DNA from: Micromussa lordhowensis
Taxonomy: Eukaryota > Cnidaria > Anthozoa > Scleractinia > Lobophylliidae
Length of the DNA: 64,000 nucleotides
Reading direction: 5' to 3'
Assembly: GCA_964020085.1 (NCBI GenBank)
Contig: OZ026604.1
Coordinates: 16,066,455-16,130,454, forward strand
Below the pieces are notes generated by a model, which saw only the letters and a list, made by a program, of their open reading frames with translations, was not told the origin of the DNA and did not search any database. Both the position numbers and the translations under genes were made by a program. Below, piece by piece: positions 61,201 to 64,000 of this stretch; within the stretch, counting starts at the first letter, position 1; every line of letters starts with the position of its first letter.

Positions 61201-63469
61201 AATGTCCAACAGGCCCTTGCGCAGTGGAATATGTTAAATGTGGAGCGGTTCATAATGTATCCATGCAACACGCGTCTGCACGGATGACAAGATGGAAATC
61301 GTCTCTTCCAATGTTGCCGTAAACCAAAGCACAACGTCAAGACCAACATCTTTGTCGCTGCCTACACCACCTGTTGGGCCAGACTGAAATTGAACAAGTC
61401 CCTGGAAATGTTACAACAACAAGCCCTCTACTTCGACATGGATTCTGTCATCTACCCATGGTGCCCCGGACAAACTGACATCCCACGCTGCGATTTCCTA
61501 GGTGACATGACGAATGAACTCGACGATGGAAACCACATCGTGGACCTCGGCGGGCCCCAAAAACTATGGGTACACCACCAAGAATGGCAAAGTGTGCTGC
61601 AAGTGAGAGGTTTCACGCTCAACGTCTGTGGTTCGTAGACCTCAACTTGAGGAGACCGACATGGAGAATGTGGAGACTGATGGACTTGTCCCACTTTGTA
61701 AAATAAGGATTTTTTTAAATTTTTCAATTTTCACCCGTCTCGGTTTGATTTTCAGGGTTAGGGTTTATATGCAAATTAATTTTTTAATTCGTCTTCTGAT
61801 TGGTCCAAACACATTTACGCCATCTTGGTTGTCACGTGGACAAAATCGTGCCTTCTGTTTGGTCAAGAGCTTTTTTAATGATATGCTAATTATATGCATC
61901 GCGCTGTGAGCCACGTATACTACTCGGGGTAAAATTTAATGAGAGAAAAATGCTTAAATAAAGAAGAAAAACCCAAGGTGCAGAAACTGGAGTTGAGAGA
62001 GAACGCTACTTACTGATATGATGTGAAATTCATATCAGAGATATATGATGTGTTGTCCTGTTTGTTTTCAGCAACGCGACCTCATTCCGTTGCCTTAGCA
62101 ACCAATGACTCCCCTGCTGGTCTAGCTGCATACATAGTGGAGAAGTTTGCAATGTGGAGTGGCTGTAGTTTGACTAGTGACACTGCAATATGTTTGGAAT
62201 CCTGTTTTACAAAGGATGAACTGTTGACAAATGTGATGATCTACTGGATAACACATTCAATTGCTTCTTCAATGAGGCTCTATTATGAAACTATGCACAG
62301 ACATGACCTTCGTTCTGCATTAAGGTGAAGATTGAAATTTTCTCTATTGAAATAGCCTTAGTTTTTGTTGGGACCAGGTGTTTTGCGTGTTGGAGTTGCG
62401 GGTTGCGCGGTGCGAGTGTCGAACCTCGAGAGGATTCACTGCATGTTGAACTTTGCAATGTCTGGCTTTATTCAAATGCTAATAGCAAAACTATTAATGG
62501 GAAAAAATTGCATGTAGCTGAACCAAACAAAACAGCCTAAAATTCGAGCAAACTCTACTTGAAAATTTGGTGTAGCCTGTGTTGAGATCTGGTCAAACGC
62601 ACGTAACATTTTGAAGTAACGTATTGCAACATTGGTGCGCATAGCTTGTTGCCCATGTTTGGCCACCCTCTTACACTATCCAACATCTTGCAACATGTTA
62701 CAACAGGCTGGCCAAAGGTGTCCAACATGCTATGTGCAACAATCTTGCAATCTGTTGCGTTGAAATGTCGAGTTTGTTTGGCCGGGAATAAATGTGCAAC
62801 TCGTGCCCCGGTTACCGAGCGTAATTGGTCAGTGGAGCTGCATTCCAACGGAAGCGGCTTCCAATATTTAGAAACTGCACCAGTGTACACGTGTACGTGC
62901 TACACGTCTTGATCTGGATTCGAATCTAACTACAACGCATTCTGGAGACTGAATAGCAGTGGTGCAGTGGTGGAATTTCAGTGCATTCCCACTGAGGGAA
63001 TAGGGGCATTACATGCATTGGAGCTTTTCAACGTAGCAACCCTGACATTGTTGACGTAGCAACCCTGACATTGTTGATGGTCTCTAGCAGGAGAGCATGA
63101 TCATAGTCTCTTGTCTCTAGCTATAGATTGGGAATAATTGGGTATTTTTGAAGAGTGGTCGCTTACCAGAGGTAGTCGCTGACACATAGGGTGGTTCAGT
63201 TTTACATAAAACTTGGGTATTGATGTGTTTTTTTTGTCTATAGGATTCCCATTACGGTTCCAGTAGGATTGGCTGACTTTCCACACGAAGTTTTCCCCGT
63301 CCCAAAACCCTGGATTCACAGTTCATTCCTTGAAGTGGTTCAGTATACAGAGATGCCTCGCGGTGGGCACTTTGCTGCCTTTGAAGAACCTGAGATATTT
63401 AGTAACGATGTCATTCAGTTTGTTCAAAAGGTAGAAAAGCGCATTGCAGCAAAAAAACTAGAGTATTGA
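42556..63469 (+). CDS. EPHX1: Microsomal-type epoxide hydrolase (4 exons, complete)
   Basis: Spliced model of 1386 bases, 461 codons plus stop, close to the usual 455 or so for this family; coordinates span introns. It hydrolyses epoxides to diols at the ER membrane. An N-terminal hydrophobic anchor (about residues 7-29) precedes the epoxide hydrolase N-terminal domain (about 58-145) and an alpha/beta-hydrolase fold. HGWPGS (158-163) forms the oxyanion hole, D232 in GGDWGS is the nucleophile, Y373/Y374 lie in the tyrosine region and H429 in [12 protein letters not shown] is the catalytic base. All four splice junctions agree in phase, and an in-frame TAA directly precedes the ATG. The position where I expect the acid of the charge relay reads Lys (VPKPW, K408). 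Vertebrate EPHX1 and insect juvenile-hormone epoxide hydrolases are the same family and cannot be separated here. Confidence 0.95.
43296..46469. other. Epoxide hydrolase intron 1, left part
   Basis: No coding sequence recognised. A segment of about 75 bases around GCTCTGTTTGCGAGGCA occurs twice (43625-43712 and 44143-44225) in direct orientation, possibly a diverged short interspersed repeat. The remainder is AT-rich and unique-looking. Confidence 0.5.
46470..46650. mobile_element. TIR element of the CAGTGGAACC type
   Basis: Left end TTGGAACCTCAATTTCACGA and right end TTAAATCGAGGTTCCACTGT are inverse copies; about 180 bases. A common short DNA-transposon derivative style. Confidence 0.6.
46691..48118. 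mobile_element. TIR element of the TACAGTGGAAGC type, hosting a nested foldback element
   Basis: TACAGTGGAAGC at the left and GCTTCCACTGTA at the right, each at a TA site, bound an element. After removing the nested element at 47219-48094 it is about 550 bases. It contains a poly-C run at 47060-47079 and no gene. Confidence 0.6.
47219..48094. mobile_element. 876-base foldback element with 9-base target duplication
   Basis: Begins GGACGTATACAAAACATGGA and ends with its inverse. It is flanked by identical CATAAAGAG (47210-47218 and 48095-48103). The inverted arms of about 200 bases start with tandem TCCATGGACCACC words and continue as CTAATTTTCAAAAGGAAATC and GCGGGTTGCTTTGGGATCG. The interior has no transposase. 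A 9-base duplication and repetitive inverted arms fit a foldback/Mutator-like element. Confidence 0.9.
48119..48516. other. End of epoxide hydrolase intron 1
   Basis: No repeat or gene recognised; ends in the pyrimidine-rich acceptor of exon 2. Confidence 0.4.
48517..48683 (+). CDS. EPHX1: Epoxide hydrolase exon 2
   Basis: Residues 247-302 plus one base (SQIRGLHLN ... EGGYFHIQ), cap-domain region. Acceptor TTTTTGTAG, donor CAAG|GTACCT. Confidence 0.95.
48847..48957. repeat. 32-base minisatellite
   Basis: About three and a half copies of AAGGAGTGTCAGAGGGTACT with a TGTGAATTAAT spacer. A further single unit lies at 48747-48780, just after exon 2. Confidence 0.8.
48958..49107 (-). mobile_element. 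Gypsy long terminal repeat (150 bases)
   Basis: On the minus strand it reads TGCTATGTCGCAC ... GAGACACAACA, with the TG...CA ends of an LTR. It is preceded by the purine tract TTTTGGGGGGAGGGA, a polypurine primer. An AATAAA lies inside. It is placed correctly to be the 3' LTR of the minus-strand pol relic at 49436-51765. No second LTR is found. Confidence 0.75.
49108..49435 (-). other. Gypsy 3' untranslated region and primer tract
   Basis: Between the integrase end and the LTR. It holds the polypurine tract next to the LTR and no further gene. Confidence 0.5.
49436..51765 (-). pseudogene. Gypsy-type retrotransposon pol relic (RT, RNase H, integrase)
   Basis: On the minus strand the order is reverse transcriptase ([21 protein letters not shown] at the active site), RNase H ([36 protein letters not shown]), linker with the HxxH start of the zinc domain ([12 protein letters not shown]), integrase ([26 protein letters not shown] giving D, D, E). 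It is broken by an in-frame TGA at 50821-50823, and by frameshifts near 50640 and 50160. The N-terminal side stops abruptly near 51765 within the reverse transcriptase start, where LINE sequence begins, so protease and Gag are missing. The stop replaces a codon in GSE-x-PI where Arg is usual, consistent with CGA to TGA decay. Confidence 0.93.
51777..52097 (+). pseudogene. LINE ORF1 C-terminal fragment
   Basis: Reads [20 protein letters not shown] then [16 protein letters not shown] and [20 protein letters not shown], like the RNA-binding C-terminal half of L1 ORF1 (transposase_22 style). The N-terminal part is missing because of 5' truncation. Confidence 0.8.
52375..55707 (+). pseudogene. LINE ORF2 relic (endonuclease and reverse transcriptase)
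   Basis: Endonuclease: [47 protein letters not shown] (52375-53270, one frameshift near 52650). Reverse transcriptase: [40 protein letters not shown] and QYTDNTT, where the second catalytic Asp of the usual ADD appears as Asn. A segment before TIEWTF is deleted, joining GKSP to TDTIEWTF near 53810. Terminal Cys-rich part: [18 protein letters not shown]. Several frameshifts and stops (for example TGA at 54187) make it inactive. Confidence 0.9.
55991..56612. other. Intron 2 spacer
   Basis: No gene. GGATTCCAAA/GATTCTGGATTC-type words recur six or seven times at 56335-56460, which looks like a degenerate short repeat. Confidence 0.45.
56613..56815. mobile_element. Small inverted-repeat element built on GATCA words
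   Basis: Left arm (GGGTGCATTCCTTTGATGTG, then GATCAGGATCATGATC) and right arm are imperfect inverses around GATTCATCGGTTCCTTTGAT. About 200 bases, probably a MITE with ends AGGGTG/CACCCT. Confidence 0.65.
56958..57360. mobile_element. 400-base TIR element, copy 2
   Basis: Starts CATAGCCCATTGCAGAAACG and ends CGTTTCTGCAATTGCCTATG. It differs from the copy at 38432-38834 at only a few positions over the whole length, so both inserted or were copied recently. Confidence 0.9.
57468..57590. repeat. Polinton-like left terminal inverted repeat
   Basis: Inverse of 61801-61924 with an indel of about 20 bases; contains ATGCATATAAT, AAAAAGCTCTT and TCCACGTGACAACCAAGATG. Confidence 0.85.
58110..58433 (-). 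pseudogene. Packaging ATPase fragment of the Polinton-like element
   Basis: Minus-strand frame with [20 protein letters not shown] and IAVYLCQDM, the Walker B and sensor part of FtsK/A32-type genome-packaging ATPases found in Polintons and related viruses. The Walker A half is not recognisable upstream. Truncated and inactive. Confidence 0.7.
58434..59129 (-). other. Unassigned interior of the Polinton-like element
   Basis: Broken minus-strand frames without a recognisable domain, between capsid and ATPase remnants. Confidence 0.4.
59130..60909 (-). pseudogene. Major capsid protein relic of the Polinton-like element, split by an insertion
   Basis: Minus-strand fragments resemble the F54H12.2-like proteins, regarded as Polinton/adintovirus-type major capsid proteins. 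They lie at 60601-60909 ([35 protein letters not shown]), 60344-60604 ([18 protein letters not shown]), 59494-59745 and about 59130-59400. Adjacent fragments are in different frames, and a 564-base element (59733-60296) interrupts the gene. It cannot encode a working capsid protein. Confidence 0.75.
59733..60296. mobile_element. 564-base TIR element inside the capsid relic, 9-base target duplication
   Basis: Flanked by identical CATTCAAGA (59724-59732 and 60297-60305). Ends GGAGGGGGGCAAGG and CCCTTGCCCCTCCT are inverse copies. The interior is rich in TCACGATTCACG words in both orientations. It interrupts the capsid relic, so it inserted after the Polinton-like element. Confidence 0.75.
60910..61299 (-). 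other. Unassigned interior of the Polinton-like element
   Basis: A minus-strand stretch with Gly/Lys-rich words ([20 protein letters not shown]) suggests a small basic protein remnant upstream of the capsid gene. It contains stops and is not identified. Confidence 0.35.
61300..61638 (+). pseudogene. Family B DNA polymerase C-terminal fragment of the Polinton-like element
   Basis: Reads [38 protein letters not shown] and QVRGFTLN. This corresponds to the palm motif C region of protein-primed polymerases, where YFDTDSV is expected; here the middle residue reads Met. Only the last part of the polymerase remains. Opposite strand to the capsid and ATPase remnants. Confidence 0.75.
61801..61924. 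repeat. Polinton-like right terminal inverted repeat
   Basis: Inverse partner of 57468-57590, ending CCACGTATACTACT. Confidence 0.85.
61925..62071. other. End of epoxide hydrolase intron 2
   Basis: Short unique stretch ending in the exon 3 acceptor. Confidence 0.5.
62072..62324 (+). CDS. EPHX1: Epoxide hydrolase exon 3
   Basis: Residues 303-386 plus two bases. Contains [20 protein letters not shown] and the tyrosine-bearing SSMRLYYE. Acceptor TTGTTTTCAG, donor TTAAG|GTGAAG. Confidence 0.95.
62325..63243. other. Epoxide hydrolase intron 3
   Basis: No gene. TTGCAACAT/ATGTTGCA-type words recur in both orientations at 62620-62760, suggesting a degenerate short element. An 18-base stretch, GTAGCAACCCTGACATTG, is tandemly duplicated near 63035-63074. 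Confidence 0.5.
63244..63469 (+). CDS. EPHX1: Epoxide hydrolase exon 4
   Basis: Residues 387-461 and stop. Contains [13 protein letters not shown], the catalytic His in [12 protein letters not shown] and the C-terminal helix. Acceptor TTTGTCTATAG. Confidence 0.95.
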
Positions 63470-64000
63470 AGGAAGCTACAAGTCATTCAATAGTCATCAA
63501 AGAAAATAATCCTGAACTGCCTATTGTGATTTTTCCATGATGAAATCAGTCTCTTTGCTACACTTACCATTCATTCTACCATTCATTCATATTCTCCGTG
63601 AGAGAGTTTATTTGCAAAAAAACACTTCGTGCAGAAAACACGCGGTAGACGTTCGAGGGAAATAAAGTATTGACTACACGATTGGAGACCCTTAGCAGTT
63701 AGGCGTCGGCTGGTCACGTGATCCCTCGTACATTATTCATGAACTCTAATCTATGCAACTGCTAGTATATCCGCTGTTCTTATTAGTTGTTGGAATTCCC
63801 CGCAAGAATACAAAAAGTCATTCATTTAAGCGGGCTAGAGCGACAAGTGTAGGCTACCCATTTTTGAGGGAAAAGCCTAGCTGACATCGAAGGGAATTTG
63901 AGCAGAATTGGAAGCAATCATCGACAGAAAACATGACTTTAATGAGCGACTTAAGACATGACTTTCAAAAAACATTCAGGAGTAATGGAAAATGCCTACT
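63470..64000. other. 3' flank of the epoxide hydrolase gene
   Basis: Contains the polyadenylation signal at 63661. A short frame beginning ATGACTTTAATGAGCGAC near the window edge cannot be judged because it runs off the end. Confidence 0.4.
63661..63666 (+). promoter_or_regulatory. Polyadenylation signal AATAAA
   Basis: First canonical AATAAA after the epoxide hydrolase stop codon, 192 bases downstream; a plausible 3' end for that transcript. Confidence 0.55.

Larger units (their letters stand above)
57468..61924. mobile_element. Decayed Polinton-like (Maverick/adintovirus-type) element
   Basis: Terminal inverted repeats of about 120 bases: AGTAGTATACGTGGCTCA at 57468 and its inverse ending at 61924, with shared inner words GTCCACGTGACAACCAAGAT and ATGCATATAAT. 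Within are fragments of a family B DNA polymerase (+ strand), a double-jelly-roll-type capsid protein and a packaging ATPase (- strand). Polintons usually span 15-20 kb, start with AG and make 6-base target duplications. Here most of the element is deleted, every gene is broken, and no target duplication is visible. It lies in intron 2 of the epoxide hydrolase gene. Confidence 0.8.

Noticed and set aside
61390..61638. Host gene for a small Asp-rich protein
   Set aside because: The YFDMDSV and DMTNELDDG words match the polymerase motif of Polinton-like elements and lie between its termini.
62023..62328. Separate gene downstream of the Polinton-like relic
   Set aside because: The frame continues the epoxide hydrolase from exon 2 (A-T-R-P after H-I-Q) with correct splice sites.

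Overview
The window is animal nuclear DNA: AT-rich, with split genes bounded by GT/AG introns and a very dense, layered load of transposable elements. The mixture of Helitron-helicase, BEL/Pao, Gypsy, L1/Tx1-type LINE and Polinton relics with many small inverted-repeat elements suggests an anthozoan cnidarian, most likely a stony coral. That assignment is inferred from repeat and protein style, not proven.

Only two host genes are well supported, both on the + strand. The first (24038-34574, 14 exons, about 924 codons) encodes a protein I read as a ubiquitin-specific-protease-like fold that has lost its catalytic Cys and His, fused to a C-terminal CbbX/SpoVK-type AAA+ ATPase with intact Walker A and Walker B motifs. 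This is the most unusual gene here. The second (42556-63469, 4 exons, 461 codons) is a complete microsomal-type epoxide hydrolase. Its second intron is 13.4 kb and holds a stack of mobile elements.

Layout. 0.1-5.8 kb: broken Helitron-type helicase/endonuclease and an OB-fold (RPA-like) relic, split by two nested insertions. 5.9-12.3 kb: no gene, small palindromes, a 35-bp minisatellite. 12.3-14.6 kb: microsatellite, a terminal-inverted-repeat (TIR) element carrying a RecQ-like first exon, and a copy of an AACCGCGG-type repeat. 14.9-22.4 kb: a 7.3-kb satellite built on an 11-base core, interrupted by a 2.45-kb foldback element. 23.4-34.6 kb: small MITEs, then the USP-like/AAA+ gene. 34.6-40.5 kb: LTR-like duplications, clustered copies of the AACCGCGG repeat, TIR elements. 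40.6-42.4 kb: BEL/Pao Gag-protease fragment ending about 170 bases before the epoxide hydrolase start codon. 42.6-63.7 kb: epoxide hydrolase gene; intron 1 holds a foldback element inside another TIR element, and intron 2 holds a Gypsy relic (- strand), an abutting 5'-truncated LINE (+ strand), two small TIR elements and a decayed 4.5-kb Polinton-like element. 63.7-64.0 kb: no recognisable gene.

The two host genes show no functional link. The repeat content does have a common thread: three elements with inverted, internally repetitive arms are flanked by 9- or 10-base direct repeats, as expected for foldback/Mutator-like transposition, and several insertions can be ordered in time because they interrupt recognisable coding sequence.
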